Shown: positions 43,452 to 54,458, counted from the stretch's first letter. The stretch is 64,000 nt of DNA from Rossellomorea sp. BNER (GCA_024213275.1 JANAVG010000005.1:206616-270615), one strand, 5' to 3'. The notes: a model not told the origin generated them from the letters alone. Numbers and translations are program-made.

Positions 43452-44772
43452 TATTTGTCCCCCCCATCTCCTCTGGTATAATCGGGAGCCAACCTCCAGC
43501 ATATAAGTAATACCATGTAGGTTTATAGATAATGATGTTTTGATTTTTTAAGTCAATGTCTCTTGAAAGCTTATAGCCGATCGCAATGTCTTCTATTAAA
43601 GAAGTATCGATATCCTCCTGACTATTTAAATAATTTAATACTTCATATCCCGACATAAGTGTTACACCGTTTTCGGATTCAGAATCCAATGGAAACCCCC
43701 TTCTCGTATAGGGCCTTTGATACCTGTAAATCTCTTTATTGCCTAGGACATAAGAGAGCTCTGCCATTCCGCTCTCATTAAAAACGGGTAGTCCATTAAT
43801 AAACTGGCGATACACTATCTTTCTTTCTACATTACTGATTTTAAAATATTGAAATTGATCCACCCAGCCGCCATGCTCATTCACAAAATTGAAGCTTTCT
43901 TGAATAAGTACAGATGTCGTTGTCGAGCTTCCTGTTTCCTCGTAGATTGGGTTTACATAAGTAAGAATTTGATTATTCACGTCCAATTCCATCAAGCTTT
44001 TGCCATCTGTAAATTGCTCACCATCATTCGTAAATTCTTTGGTCACACCATTTGGATCACTGAACAATGCATCTCTAAAAGTCTGTGTATTGATCTCTTC
44101 TAGAACGTACCTATAGCTTGGGAAATCAATAGGCTTTTCTGGCAAAAATATTTTATGAGATTTGGCTACTTCTTCTGCAAAATATCTTGGATGTTTATCC
44201 GAATTAGCAACAAAATCCTCATTAAATGTAGTAAGAAATGCTGATTTAATTTGCCCTTTAAAAACGAGCTGGTCATTATAGGAAACGAAATATACATTGG
44301 ATGTATCATTATTAACATTGCTTGTATCTATAACGATTCGATCAATGGATTCTGAAGGTAGCTTTTTTTCTTCAAAATTTAATAGACTCCTTAGGATATC
44401 AAAGGAGATAATATCAGGAAATAAGATCTCCACTCGCTTATCTCCGTGAACCAACCACTCAAATTCACTTTGGGAAAGATCCTTTCCTACTTCAGACAGT
44501 TCATAAAAATTCCAATTGGATAGGTTCTCCATCATTTTGGCAATTTCAATGTCGTCGACCGTTCCAAAGGTAGCTTGGTTTTGGTGAAATAAAACCTTAT
44601 AAGGCTTAAAGACGTCTTTATATGTTTTTTCTGTCCCGATCATAACCCCAGGAGTATAATCTTCACCAATTACATCGTAGTTAGGTTGATATGTCCAGAC
44701 ATTCCACGTTAATAAAACACTAATGGCGACCAAAAGGGTTAAGATTATCGATTTAATTTTTTCATAATTCAT
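43438..44772 (-). CDS. walH: WalK inhibitor WalH (YycH)
   Basis: The ATG at 44772 forms an ATGA overlap with the walK stop codon, a better choice than the ATG two codons upstream. The 444-residue product has one N-terminal membrane helix (IKSIILTLLVAISVLLTWNVW) and a large YycH extracellular domain. It acts with WalI to hold WalK inactive. Confidence 0.93.
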   Translation of the reverse strand: MNYEKIKSIILTLLVAISVLLTWNVWTYQPNYDVIGEDYTPGVMIGTEKTYKDVFKPYKVLFHQNQATFGTVDDIEIAKMMENLSNWNFYELSEVGKDLSQSEFEWLVHGDKRVEILFPDIISFDILRSLLNFEEKKLPSESIDRIVIDTSNVNNDTSNVYFVSYNDQLVFKGQIKSAFLTTFNEDFVANSDKHPRYFAEEVAKSHKIFLPEKPIDFPSYRYVLEEINTQTFRDALFSDPNGVTKEFTNDGEQFTDGKSLMELDVNNQILTYVNPIYEETGSSTTTSVLIQESFNFVNEHGGWVDQFQYFKISNVERKIVYRQFINGLPVFNESGMAELSYVLGNKEIYRYQRPYTRRGFPLDSESENGVTLMSGYEVLNYLNSQEDIDTSLIEDIAIGYKLSRDIDLKNQNIIIYKPTWYYLYAGGWLPIIPEEMGGTNNGLE

Positions 44773-46598
44773 GACCATTCATCCTCTTGTATACGGTCAT
44801 ATGGGAGAGTAAAGTAGATGGTTGATCCTTTTCCTTCTACACTGCTTGCCCATATATTACCACCGTGAGCTGTAATCATTTCTTTTGCAATCGCTAATCC
44901 TAACCCTGTACCACCCATTTGCCTAGTTCGAGCCTTATCCACTCTGTAAAAACGTTCAAAAATCTTTTCGAGATTTTCTTTAGGGATCCCCATTCCTTGA
45001 TCTGCCACACTTACTTGCATCATATCTTCCTTCACTTCTACTTTAAACGTAATTTGTCCACCTTCTGGAGAATACTTTAATGCATTAGAAATAGTATTAT
45101 CGAGAACCTGTGTAAGCTTGTCTTTATCGATTTCGACAAAAACAGGACCTTCAGGTAGAAATCGCTTGAACATCACATTTTGTTGCTTTGTCATTTCGAA
45201 ACGATCAATTATTTGATGGAAGAAACGAATAAAATCAATCCATTCCCGATTAAAACGATAATCTGTACTGTCCATTTTCGAAAGCTGAAGGAGGTCATTG
45301 ACTAACCGTATCATTCGCTCTGTTTCGTTTTGAGTCACATCTAAAAACGCAGGGGCGATTTCTTTATCTTCCCACGCTCCTTCTGCTAAAGCATCTAAAT
45401 AGCTTCTCATTGTCGTCAGAGGGGTACGCAATTCATGAGAAACATTGGCAACAAACTCACGTCTCTCTAAATCTATTTTCTCCTGTTCGGTAATATCATG
45501 TAATACGGTAATCAGTCCGTTTACAAAGCCTGTTTCCTTTTGAATAATAGAGAAATTCGCTCTTAAAACATATGGCTTTTCATTTGTAGAATAATCTAGA
45601 GTAATAGAATTCTGTTCATTTGATAAGTCTTCGAATGTGTAAAGCTCATCTAAGCCTAATAGAGATACTAAAGGCTGGGAAAGGACTGTTTCACGTGAAA
45701 CATTCAGCATTTTGGCGGCGGGGTCATTGATTAATATCACACGCCCCTTTCGATCTGTGGCAATAACACCATCTGTCATATAGGAAAGAACAGAGGAAAG
45801 CTTTCTTCTTTCACCTTCCGTTGTAGCTTGTGCTTCCTGCAGCCTTTTCGTTAAGTTGTTAAAGGTAATCGCCAGTTGCCCAATTTCATCGTATCCATAT
45901 ACTTTAACCTTTCGAGAAAAATTTCCTTTCGCCATCGCTAATGCTTGCTTTCTCATATCTGAAATCGGTCTTGTAATCGTCTGGGATAATAATACCCCTA
46001 AGATAGCGGTTATTCCTAACGCTATAACAGTTCCTGAAATGAATATATTATTAATATCTTTCAACTGTGAATACACATTTTCAATTTCAGCAACTAAGCG
46101 GATGGCTCCAATCGTCTCATTTCCGTTTTTTACAATCGGTGTGGTGTATACCCATAACCGATGTCTAGTGTGCTCTTGTATAAAGACTTCTTGTTGAGTG
46201 TTTCCTAATGCGATCGTTCGAGAAACGCTCACTTCTGTTGACCTTTGACCAATCGAGCCTTGATTATTACTATCAGATGTTCCGATAATCTTTTTGTTCT
46301 TATCAATGACACGAATTTCAAGAATATCGGTTGAGCGACTTGCATCAACAAGTATATTGGCTATATCTTCTTCAAGCGTCGGACCATCTTCTTCCCGCTC
46401 CTTAATCATTTCCTCACGAAGATTATACTCAATATAGTTGACGCTTTCCTTTATCGAATTCTGAAAGTTCGTGATGAGTTTATCCTCTAGCTCATTGACA
46501 AAATAGGCACCAATAATTTGCATTGCTAATAGAATGAGCAACACATAGATCAGTACAAACTTTAGATGAATAGACCTTGAAAAACCAACTTTCTTCAT
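44769..46598 (-). CDS. walK: Sensor histidine kinase WalK (YycG)
   Basis: The 609-residue kinase has two membrane helices (about 12-32 and 182-202) around an extracellular sensor, a HAMP domain, a PAS domain (LSYMTDGVIATDRKGRVILIND), a HisKA box (REFVANVSHELRTPLTTMRS) and an HATPase_c domain with N, G1 and G2 boxes (DNTISNALKYSP, DQGMGIP, GTGLGLAI). It controls cell-wall hydrolases with WalR and is usually essential. The coding sequence contains a perfect parS site. Confidence 0.97.
   Translation of the reverse strand: MKKVGFSRSIHLKFVLIYVLLILLAMQIIGAYFVNELEDKLITNFQNSIKESVNYIEYNLREEMIKEREEDGPTLEEDIANILVDASRSTDILEIRVIDKNKKIIGTSDSNNQGSIGQRSTEVSVSRTIALGNTQQEVFIQEHTRHRLWVYTTPIVKNGNETIGAIRLVAEIENVYSQLKDINNIFISGTVIALGITAILGVLLSQTITRPISDMRKQALAMAKGNFSRKVKVYGYDEIGQLAITFNNLTKRLQEAQATTEGERRKLSSVLSYMTDGVIATDRKGRVILINDPAAKMLNVSRETVLSQPLVSLLGLDELYTFEDLSNEQNSITLDYSTNEKPYVLRANFSIIQKETGFVNGLITVLHDITEQEKIDLERREFVANVSHELRTPLTTMRSYLDALAEGAWEDKEIAPAFLDVTQNETERMIRLVNDLLQLSKMDSTDYRFNREWIDFIRFFHQIIDRFEMTKQQNVMFKRFLPEGPVFVEIDKDKLTQVLDNTISNALKYSPEGGQITFKVEVKEDMMQVSVADQGMGIPKENLEKIFERFYRVDKARTRQMGGTGLGLAIAKEMITAHGGNIWASSVEGKGSTIYFTLPYDRIQEDEWS
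45687..45702. promoter_or_regulatory. parS site (ParB/Spo0J binding) inside walK
   Basis: TGTTTCACGTGAAACA is the perfect 16-bp palindromic parS consensus. In walK it codes for part of NVSRET in the PAS domain. Confidence 0.95.
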
Positions 46599-46603
46599 TT
46601 CAT

Positions 46604-47314
46604 TTACTCCTGTTCAGGATTACGTAGATAATAGCCTACTCCTCTTCTCGTTACAATCCAATTTGGATGACTTGGGTTGTCTTCAATTTTCTCACGTAGT
46701 CGTCTTACGGTTACATCAACCGTACGCACATCTCCATAATAATCATAGCCCCATACCGTTTGCAGAAGATGCTCACGGGTCATGACTTGTCCAATGTGCT
46801 TCGCAAGATAATGAAGAAGCTCAAATTCACGATGGGTTAATTCGATTGTTTCCCCTCTTTTTGACACGACATAGGCATCAGGATGAATAACAAGAGATCC
46901 AATGGCAATCTCATTGTTTTCTTCCTCATCGGTTGCCTGAGCAGCTCCGTGCTGATGCCGGCGTAGATTCGCTTTGACACGGGCAATAAGCTCTCTAGTA
47001 CTAAATGGTTTTGTAACATAATCATCTGCACCAAGCTCTAGGCCAAGTACTTTATCAATTTCAGAATCCTTCGCTGTTAGCATAATGATCGGCATTTCAT
47101 ATTTTTTTCGAATTTCTCGACATACTTCCATACCATCCCGATTTGGAAGCATAATATCAAGCAGAATCATATCTGGTTTTAATTCTTCTGCCATCTTAAT
47201 CGCTTCATCTCCATCATAGGCACAATGGACTTCATAGCCTTCTTTCTTTAAGTTAAACTGCAATATATCCGCAATCGGCTTTTCATCATCTACAACTAAT
47301 ATTTTCTTTTCCAT
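46604..47314 (-). CDS. walR: Response regulator WalR (YycF)
   Basis: The ATG at 47314 gives [20 protein letters not shown] and 236 residues, the normal WalR length. The receiver has the phospho-aspartate in [13 protein letters not shown] and the OmpR-type winged helix has [19 protein letters not shown] and [15 protein letters not shown]. It is the first gene of walRKHIJ. A clear sigma-A promoter could not be settled in the 400-base gap upstream. Confidence 0.97.
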   Translation of the reverse strand: MEKKILVVDDEKPIADILQFNLKKEGYEVHCAYDGDEAIKMAEELKPDMILLDIMLPNRDGMEVCREIRKKYEMPIIMLTAKDSEIDKVLGLELGADDYVTKPFSTRELIARVKANLRRHQHGAAQATDEEENNEIAIGSLVIHPDAYVVSKRGETIELTHREFELLHYLAKHIGQVMTREHLLQTVWGYDYYGDVRTVDVTVRRLREKIEDNPSHPNWIVTRRGVGYYLRNPEQE

Positions 47315-47598
47315 ATACGAACGGGTCTCCTTCATAACCATTTTTATTAACTTCTATTTCATTTTGTCAGGCTTTTTCGTTAAATTCTGTTGCTCCCTTG
47401 AAAAATCAAAATTCATGTATTCCTTTTTATGCTTGATATCAAAAGTGTTTTTTTAAAGTATTCATATCCCTTTACTATTTCTTTCTCTAATTTATCATTT
47501 TCTCCTTCTTAATTCATCTTTTACCATCAACATGTGTCAATAAATTCATTCTTATTGTTTATTTTCACTAGCAAAAATATCCACGTCAACAACAGAAA

Positions 47599-47708
47599 AT
47601 GAGACTGACCCAAGCTAAAGGTAAAACACCACATAGAAAAGTTAAACTTTACGTTTTCTCTCTATTTTCATATGTATGTGGTGCATAGCCCTTTAGGGTC
47701 AGCCTCAT
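47599..47708 (-). terminator. Long imperfect palindrome downstream of the M23 peptidase gene
   Basis: ATGAGACTGACCC (47599-47611) faces GGGTCAGCCTCAT (47696-47708), and inside CACCACAT faces ATGTGGTG. It is 110 bp long and ends ten bases after the peptidase stop codon. It probably acts as a terminator and may be a mobile repeat. The rest of the gap to walR shows nothing clear. Confidence 0.65.
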
Positions 47709-47718
47709 ATGATTATAA

Positions 47719-49206
47719 TTATAATAATTCTAACGGATTAACACGTGAACCATTCTTGTAGATTTCAATGTGTAAATGAACTCCTGTAGATTGTCCAGTT
47801 GAACCCATGTTTCCGATTTTAGAGCCTGCTGATACTGTTTCGCCGACAGAAACATCAATACTACTTAAATGAGCATATACAGATTTATAACCATTGTTGT
47901 GGTCGATGATCACTTTATTTCCGTACCCGCCATCATCGAAACCTGCAGAAATAACTGTACCATTATCAATCGCTTTAATGGTCTTGTTATCTGGTCTTGC
48001 AATATCAATCCCTTTGTGTACTTTACCCCATCTTGGACCCATTTTAGACGAAACATACCCACCATTTGTAGGCCAAACGAATTTGCCAGAGCCTCTTGAT
48101 GGAGTCACTTTTGTTCCACGAATCACAATATGCTTGATTGGCTCATTGATTATTTCTTCATCTTTTTCTGTCTTTTTGGTTACGTCACCATTTTGTTCTT
48201 CTATAAGATAGGTGACTGTCCGCTCTCCATCTTGACCCTCTTGCTTAACCTTCATATCACCTTTATACATAGAAGAATCTTCTACCACTTCTTTTTCATG
48301 AGCTATTTTCTCTTGTTTTCTAGCTTCTCTCTTAATATTTACATGAATAAGTGGTTTTGTGACGGTTACATTAATTTCTGTTCCGACTAGCAAAACGCCA
48401 TCTTCTTTTAAAGAAGGATTTAAATCAAACAATTCAGAAGTTGACATATTATGCTCTTCTGCAATATTACTAAGGGCATCTCCTGATTGAACCTTATACT
48501 TATTCTCTTCAAGAGTTCCCTTTAAAAGAAGCTCAACTGCCTTCTCTGGAGATAAGACCTCTTGTGGTTCTACTTCAGTAGCATTGAATTTCAAATCTTC
48601 AGCAGCACTTATTTCTAATATTCGAGTTTCACCCTTTTTTAATGGGGGTAATTCATTACTAGAAGCTGTTTTTCTTGCTTCATATTCAGTTAATTCTTCT
48701 TCAGAAACATATTTTAGCTTTAATTGCTTCATTAATTCTTCAGCAGCAATTTGATCTTTAACATAAACAACCGGTTCCCCATTAATTTGAAGGGAGACAG
48801 CTTCTGCTTTTGCCGTTACACTTTCATTGAACGTTTTAACCGTCGTTTGATTGTTTACATTATTTCTAAATACCTGCTCAGGAACAAAAGAAAGTTCTTT
48901 ATCAATATCTATTTCGAAGTTAGAATGTTCTTCCTCAACCTTGTTGATTTTTTCTTCTTTAGCTTTCTCAATCAATGTTTTATCTGTTACAGCTCCTGCA
49001 TACTGTTCATCGAGATAAACATGATAGATGGTTTGAAGTTCACTCTCGTTGTCTTCTGCATGAGCAGATGATACCGATGTAATTGAAATCCCAGAGATAG
49101 CTAAGACCGTAATAGCTACTTTATTAAAAAAGGTATTTGGTTTATATGTAGTTTTAGAGTTTAGTAGTTTTGACGAAAAGCTTCGTATTTTCTTCGTCCA
49201 AGTCAT
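47719..49206 (-). CDS. Secreted M23 metallopeptidase with LysM and G5 domains
   Basis: The 495-residue protein has a signal segment ending near SSAHAED, an N-terminal region of about 170 residues, a LysM motif (YKVQSGDALSNIAEEHNMSTSE), a G5 domain (about 300-380), and an M23 endopeptidase domain. The zinc ligands are in KVHKGIDIARPD (H-x3-D) and GVHLHIEIYK (HLH). It cleaves peptidoglycan cross-links and is a typical effector of the WalRK regulon beside which it lies. A candidate WalR box lies upstream at 49334. Confidence 0.92.
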   Translation of the reverse strand: MTWTKKIRSFSSKLLNSKTTYKPNTFFNKVAITVLAISGISITSVSSAHAEDNESELQTIYHVYLDEQYAGAVTDKTLIEKAKEEKINKVEEEHSNFEIDIDKELSFVPEQVFRNNVNNQTTVKTFNESVTAKAEAVSLQINGEPVVYVKDQIAAEELMKQLKLKYVSEEELTEYEARKTASSNELPPLKKGETRILEISAAEDLKFNATEVEPQEVLSPEKAVELLLKGTLEENKYKVQSGDALSNIAEEHNMSTSELFDLNPSLKEDGVLLVGTEINVTVTKPLIHVNIKREARKQEKIAHEKEVVEDSSMYKGDMKVKQEGQDGERTVTYLIEEQNGDVTKKTEKDEEIINEPIKHIVIRGTKVTPSRGSGKFVWPTNGGYVSSKMGPRWGKVHKGIDIARPDNKTIKAIDNGTVISAGFDDGGYGNKVIIDHNNGYKSVYAHLSSIDVSVGETVSAGSKIGNMGSTGQSTGVHLHIEIYKNGSRVNPLELL

Positions 49207-49333
49207 TGGGCGATCCTCCTAAAATTCTAAGAACAAGTTTTAGTTCTTTCATCCTAAATAACGAATATTCTACAAATTTTTCACCTCTCTAATTTACCAC
49301 AAATTTAAGAAACCGAAAGAATCGTTTATATAA

Positions 49334-49350
49334 TGTAATACAATTGTATA
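49334..49350. promoter_or_regulatory. Candidate WalR box upstream of the M23 peptidase gene
   Basis: TGTAAT-N5-TGTATA matches the TGTWAH-N5-TGTWAH consensus at 11 of 12 positions, but on the strand opposite to the gene. It lies 128 bases before the start. The 357-base gap otherwise holds only the terminator of the tRNA genes. Confidence 0.3.
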
Positions 49351-49518
49351 ATTACTGACAAAATTAAACTGGATTAGATAAAATATTACAATTAATGTGT
49401 TTCTATATAGGAAATATGATATAGAGGGGGTTTTCGTTGGTTTTTAAGTAGAATCATTATTAATTTTGGGAGATCATACTAAAATATCGGTATATATATT
49501 ACATAAGTATTACAAAGA

Positions 49519-49556
49519 AAAAGCACTGCGAGAGTCTAGTCATCGCAGTGCTTTTT
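49519..49556 (-). terminator. Terminator of the tRNA cluster
   Basis: AAGCACTGCG pairs perfectly with CGCAGTGCTT and T-runs follow on both strands. Confidence 0.85.
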
Positions 49557-49563
49557 TAGATGA

Positions 49564-49636
49564 TGGCTCGGGACGGAATCGAACCGCCGACACATGGATT
49601 TTCAGTCCATTGCTCTACCAACTGAGCTACCGAGCC
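49564..49636 (-). tRNA. tRNA-Phe (GAA)
   Basis: Cloverleaf of 73 bases with acceptor GGCTCGG/CCGAGCC, anticodon loop CTGAAAA, and T-loop TTCGATT. CCA is not encoded (TCA follows). Confidence 0.96.
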
Positions 49637-49949
49637 GTAATAAGTATTGTTTCCTATATGTAATAGTACTGGGTCCATCACCCAAGTCTCGGGAAGCTTA
49701 TTCAAGTAGCTGCTCGACTTGTGTGCTGAAGTAACGCTTCGCAGCTTATTCGGACGTGCTCTACCGATCCGTATAGTTTTCAGCTTCCGCTAAGCTTCGA
49801 ATCTCTTCGTCAGCTCCTTCACTCACATCCTCACGTATTCACATACGCTCCGGTGTTCCTTCAGTCGCTTTCTCAACGTTCTCACTTATCGAAATCCTTT
49901 TCCTTCTAAGAGTATACACTCTAAAGTATAATTTTTACCTTATAAAAAC
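49637..49949. other. Long GC-rich spacer inside the tRNA cluster
   Basis: Roughly 230 bases (49680-49915) between tRNA-Phe and tRNA-Asp are less AT-rich than normal intergenic DNA. They contain repeated short words (GAAGCTTA, CAGCTTATTC) and no coding frame or tRNA. It looks like a structured spacer or repeat. See findings. Confidence 0.45.
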
Positions 49950-50026
49950 TGGCGGTCCGGACGGGACTCGAACCCGCGACCTCCTGCGTGACAGGCAGGC
50001 ATTCTAACCAACTGAACTACCGGACC
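49950..50026 (-). tRNA. tRNA-Asp (GTC)
   Basis: Acceptor GGTCCGG/CCGGACC, anticodon loop CTGTCAC, T-loop TTCGAGT, discriminator G and encoded CCA. Confidence 0.96.
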
Positions 50027-50044
50027 AATATGGTTTATAATAAA

Positions 50045-50116
50045 TGACCCGTACGGGATTCGAACCCGTGTTACCGCCGTGAAAGGGCGGTGTCTTAACC
50101 GCTTGACCAACGGGCC
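50045..50116 (-). tRNA. tRNA-Glu (TTC)
   Basis: Acceptor GGCCCGT/ACGGGTC (one G-T pair), anticodon loop CTTTCAC, T-loop TTCGAAT. CCA is not encoded. Confidence 0.96.
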
Positions 50117-50126
50117 ACGTTTAAAG

Positions 50127-50202
50127 TGGTGAGCCATGAAGGACTCGAACCTTCGACCCTCTGATTAAAAGTCAGATGCTCTACCAACTGAGCTAATGGC
50201 TC
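50127..50202 (-). tRNA. tRNA-Lys (TTT)
   Basis: Acceptor GAGCCAT/ATGGCTC, anticodon loop CTTTTAA, T-loop TTCGAGT, encoded CCA. It is the promoter-proximal tRNA of the cluster. Confidence 0.96.
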
Positions 50203-50487
50203 TCAAGAAATTTTTGAAAAATTTTACTTACCGCTTTAATAATATACTGATGATTACTTCTAGCTTAATCGTTCGCTCTCTACTAGCTGAGCGAATTGCT
50301 CTCAAACTATCAATCTCGATTAAAGCCTTTTATGGCAACGAAGATAATATTACCACATAAGAAAATGTTTAGGCAACACTTTTTTAAAAAATATGTCGAA
50401 AAAACTCTCAGCCGTAAAATTTGGATAAATATGCTTAATTCATTCGCAATCGTGATAAGATATGAAAGGTAGGGGGGGTGGGATTAT

Positions 50488-51510
50488 TTGACTATTTTTC
50501 TTCGGTTACTGAAAAAAGTAAGTAAGATGGATATAAGCGTCATTTTAATTTTTTCACTTTTGATTATCATGATTGGTACTTTTGGAATTCATTATATTGA
50601 GCCAAATACATTTCCAACTGTTTTTGAAAGTTTCTGGTGGACCATGACAACCTTGACAACGGTTGGGTACGGGGATTATTCTCCGTTAACAATTCCAGGA
50701 AGGCTGCTAGGAATCTTTCTATTTATTTTTGGAATCGGTATTATCGGTTTACTCATTAGTAATGTTGTTGATTCATTAACTACCTATAATCAACTAAAGA
50801 GGGAGGGGAAGCTAGTGTTTAAGGATAAGAATCACATTATTTACATAGGATGGTCTCCAAAAACAGAAAGAGCTATACAAGAAATTTTTGCACATCTTCC
50901 CGAAGTTACGGTTGTCTTGATTGACTCTTTAAAAGAGAATCCCTTTGATCATAATCAAATTCACTATATTCAAGGTGATGCTTCAGACGAAGAAGTTCTT
51001 CTTAAAGCTAATATACTTGAGGCTAAGCGGGTGGCCATTTTTGCAGATGCCACGATAGATCAGTCCATTTTAGCGGATGGGAAAACTCTTTTAATTGCAT
51101 CTGCAGTTGAATCACTTTCACATCAGCATAATAAAGATATTCATACAATTGTCGAAATTTGTGAAGATAAAAATATTCCTAAATTTCATCATATCCATGT
51201 CGATGATTTTATTCTCTCAAATGATTCAATATCCATGCTTATGGCAAAGTCAACCTTACATCCTGGAACCACAAGTATTTTCCGACAACTTTTAAGTAAG
51301 CGATTTGGGAATAACATTCATGAACTATTACCTAAAGCAGAATGGAAAACCTATAAGGAAGCATCAGAAAGTTTGTTTGCACACGGGGCTGTTTTAATTG
51401 CCGTTAATGAAGAAATGGATTTTTCACATGCCCATCAAAAACAATTAAAGCCTGATGACACGTTATATATTATTTGTCATGACCACGTTTATGAGAAAAT
51501 AAAATCATAA
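50488..51510 (+). CDS. Potassium channel protein with RCK/TrkA-N domain (YugO-like)
   Basis: The start is a TTG at 50488 after AGGGGGGG. The 340-residue protein has two membrane helices around the pore helix and filter (FWWTMTTLTTVGYGDYSP, TVGYGD), then a TrkA-N Rossmann domain (HIIYIGWSPKTERAIQEI) and a C-terminal regulatory part. It should form a tetrameric K+ channel gated by a ligand on the RCK ring, as YugO in B. subtilis, which is used in biofilm electrical signalling. It is divergent from the tRNA cluster. Confidence 0.9.
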   Translation: MTIFLRLLKKVSKMDISVILIFSLLIIMIGTFGIHYIEPNTFPTVFESFWWTMTTLTTVGYGDYSPLTIPGRLLGIFLFIFGIGIIGLLISNVVDSLTTYNQLKREGKLVFKDKNHIIYIGWSPKTERAIQEIFAHLPEVTVVLIDSLKENPFDHNQIHYIQGDASDEEVLLKANILEAKRVAIFADATIDQSILADGKTLLIASAVESLSHQHNKDIHTIVEICEDKNIPKFHHIHVDDFILSNDSISMLMAKSTLHPGTTSIFRQLLSKRFGNNIHELLPKAEWKTYKEASESLFAHGAVLIAVNEEMDFSHAHQKQLKPDDTLYIICHDHVYEKIKS

Positions 51511-51511
51511 G

Positions 51512-51545
51512 AAAAAAGGTTGCCATTTAGCGGCAACCTTTTTTT
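51512..51545. terminator. Bidirectional terminator
   Basis: AAAAAAGGTTGCC pairs with GGCAACCTTTTTT between the convergent channel gene and purA. Confidence 0.9.
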
Positions 51546-51547
51546 GA

Positions 51548-52888
<1,341 letters not shown>

Positions 52889-52890
52889 TC

Positions 52891-52920
52891 ATTTTATCAA
52901 TTATCTAAGCAAAAAGTCAA
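52891..52920 (-). promoter_or_regulatory. Sigma-A promoter of purA
   Basis: On the minus strand TTGACT (52915-52920), an 18-bp spacer and TAAAAT (52891-52896). Confidence 0.75.
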
Positions 52921-52923
52921 TTA

Positions 52924-52968
52924 AAACACGAACATTTATTTAATATTTCTTCACATTTGTTCGTATGC
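52924..52968 (-). promoter_or_regulatory. PurR operator (two inverted Pur boxes)
   Basis: Box AAACACGAACATTT (52924-52937) and an inverted box ATTTGTTCGTATGC (52955-52968) are separated by 17 bases, the spacing known for the B. subtilis PurR dimer. They lie just upstream of the purA promoter. Confidence 0.75.
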
Positions 52969-52972
52969 AGTA

Positions 52973-53019
52973 TTCGACAAATTCCGGGTGGTGCCAGGCA
53001 CGACCCGAAATTTGTCGAA
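52973..53019. repeat. Palindromic repeat with GGTGCCAGGCAC core
   Basis: TTCGACAAATTCCGGGT (52973-52989) is inverted at 53003-53019 with one mismatch; the loop is GGTGCCAGGCACG. It is GC-rich and unlike the surrounding DNA. I recognise the GTGCCAGGCAC core from dispersed Bacillaceae repeats. Confidence 0.7.
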
Positions 53020-53021
53020 GA

Positions 53022-53054
53022 AAAGAGGCTGTCCTAAGGGGACAGCCTCTTTTT
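53022..53054 (-). terminator. Terminator of dnaB
   Basis: AAGAGGCTGTCC pairs with GGGACAGCCTCTT around a short loop; a T-run follows on the minus strand. Confidence 0.85.
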
Positions 53055-54417
53055 AGGCTCCTGGTGGAATACCGGTATCGTCGAATCGCCGTTCAAGATT
53101 TACGAATTTATTATATTCTTTAACAAAAGCGAGAGAGACGGTTCCAACTGGGCCGTTACGTTGCTTGGCAATGATAATCTCAATAATGTTCTTGTTCTCT
53201 GACTCTTTATCGTAATAATCATCACGGTATAAGAAAGCTACAATATCGGCATCCTGCTCAATACTTCCTGATTCACGAATATCAGACATCATTGGTCGTT
53301 TATCTTGTCGTTGCTCTACTCCACGTGACAACTGAGATAGAGCAATAACCGGTACCTCTAGTTCACGAGCTAAACCTTTTAATGCCCGGGAAATTTCTGA
53401 TACTTCCTGCTGACGATTTTCTCCTGATCGTCCAGATCCCTGGATTAATTGCAAGTAGTCAATAAGGATCATTCCAAGTCCATGTTCCTGTTTCAAACGG
53501 CGGCATTTTGAACGAATTTCATTAACACGGATCCCTGGAGTATCATCAATGAAAATACCTGAATTTGAAAGGCTTCCCATTGCCATCGTTAACTTTCTCC
53601 AGTCTTCATCTGTAAGGGAACCTGTACGAAGGTTTTGAGCATTAATATTCCCCTCAGCACAGAGCATACGCATGACGAGTTGCTCAGCACCCATCTCCAA
53701 ACTAAAAATAGCTACATTTTCATCTGTTTTTGTTGCGACATTCTGGGCAATATTTAGGGCAAAGGCTGTCTTACCGACGGAAGGACGGGCCGCCACGATG
53801 ATCAAGTCATTTCGTTGAAATCCAGCCGTCATATGATCTAAATCAGCGAAACCTGTTGGTATTCCAGTTATATCTCCTACACGATTATGAAGGGTTTCAA
53901 TGTTATCATACGTTCGTACTAAAACATCTTTAATATTATGAAAGGCTCCAGCATTTTTTCTTTGAGCCACTTCCATAATATTTTTTTCTGCTTCACTTAG
54001 AAGCTCATCAACCTCATCTTCGCGGGTATAACCATCTTGAGCAATCGTAGAAGCTGTCCGGATTAATCTTCTTAAGAGGGATTTTTCTTCTACAATCTTA
54101 GCATAATACTCAATATTCGCAGCTGTTGGAACGGATGCGGCAAGTTCACTTAAGTAAGAAACTCCGCCCACATCTTCAAGCTCCTTCATATTAGCCAGTT
54201 CTTCAGTAACTGTAATTAAATCTACAGCCTGCCCTGCATCACTCAGCTTCAACATCACATTAAAAATTTTTTGATGAGAATTACGATAAAAATCTTCTGG
54301 AATGAGTGCTTCAGATGCTTGAGTAAGAGAGGAAGGTTCTAAGAATATAGCACCTATAACAGCCTGCTCTGCTTCAATATTTTGAGGTGGTACTTGGTGG
54401 TTCATTAGTTCATTCAT
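53053..54417 (-). CDS. dnaB: Replicative DNA helicase DnaB (DnaC in B. subtilis)
   Basis: The 454-residue protein has the DnaB N-terminal collar (PPQNIEAEQAVIGAIFLEP) and the RecA-like ATPase with Walker A (AARPSVGKTAFALN), Walker B (LGMILIDYLQLI) and the H4 region (LKGLARELEVPVIALSQLSR). It is a hexameric 5'-3' helicase of the replication fork. It follows rplI by 129 bases with a terminator-like hairpin between, which may set a lower expression than that of rplI. AAGGAGG upstream of the ATG. Confidence 0.98.
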   Translation of the reverse strand: MNELMNHQVPPQNIEAEQAVIGAIFLEPSSLTQASEALIPEDFYRNSHQKIFNVMLKLSDAGQAVDLITVTEELANMKELEDVGGVSYLSELAASVPTAANIEYYAKIVEEKSLLRRLIRTASTIAQDGYTREDEVDELLSEAEKNIMEVAQRKNAGAFHNIKDVLVRTYDNIETLHNRVGDITGIPTGFADLDHMTAGFQRNDLIIVAARPSVGKTAFALNIAQNVATKTDENVAIFSLEMGAEQLVMRMLCAEGNINAQNLRTGSLTDEDWRKLTMAMGSLSNSGIFIDDTPGIRVNEIRSKCRRLKQEHGLGMILIDYLQLIQGSGRSGENRQQEVSEISRALKGLARELEVPVIALSQLSRGVEQRQDKRPMMSDIRESGSIEQDADIVAFLYRDDYYDKESENKNIIEIIIAKQRNGPVGTVSLAFVKEYNKFVNLERRFDDTGIPPGA

Positions 54418-54458
54418 ATATGGAAAACCTCCTTTAGAGAAGGACTTTTAGTCTATAG

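Noticed and set aside
47738-47755. Further parS sites at 47740 and 53318
   Set aside because: Only the CACGTGA centre matches (AACACGTGAACC, TCCACGTGACAA); the outer bases required by ParB do not.
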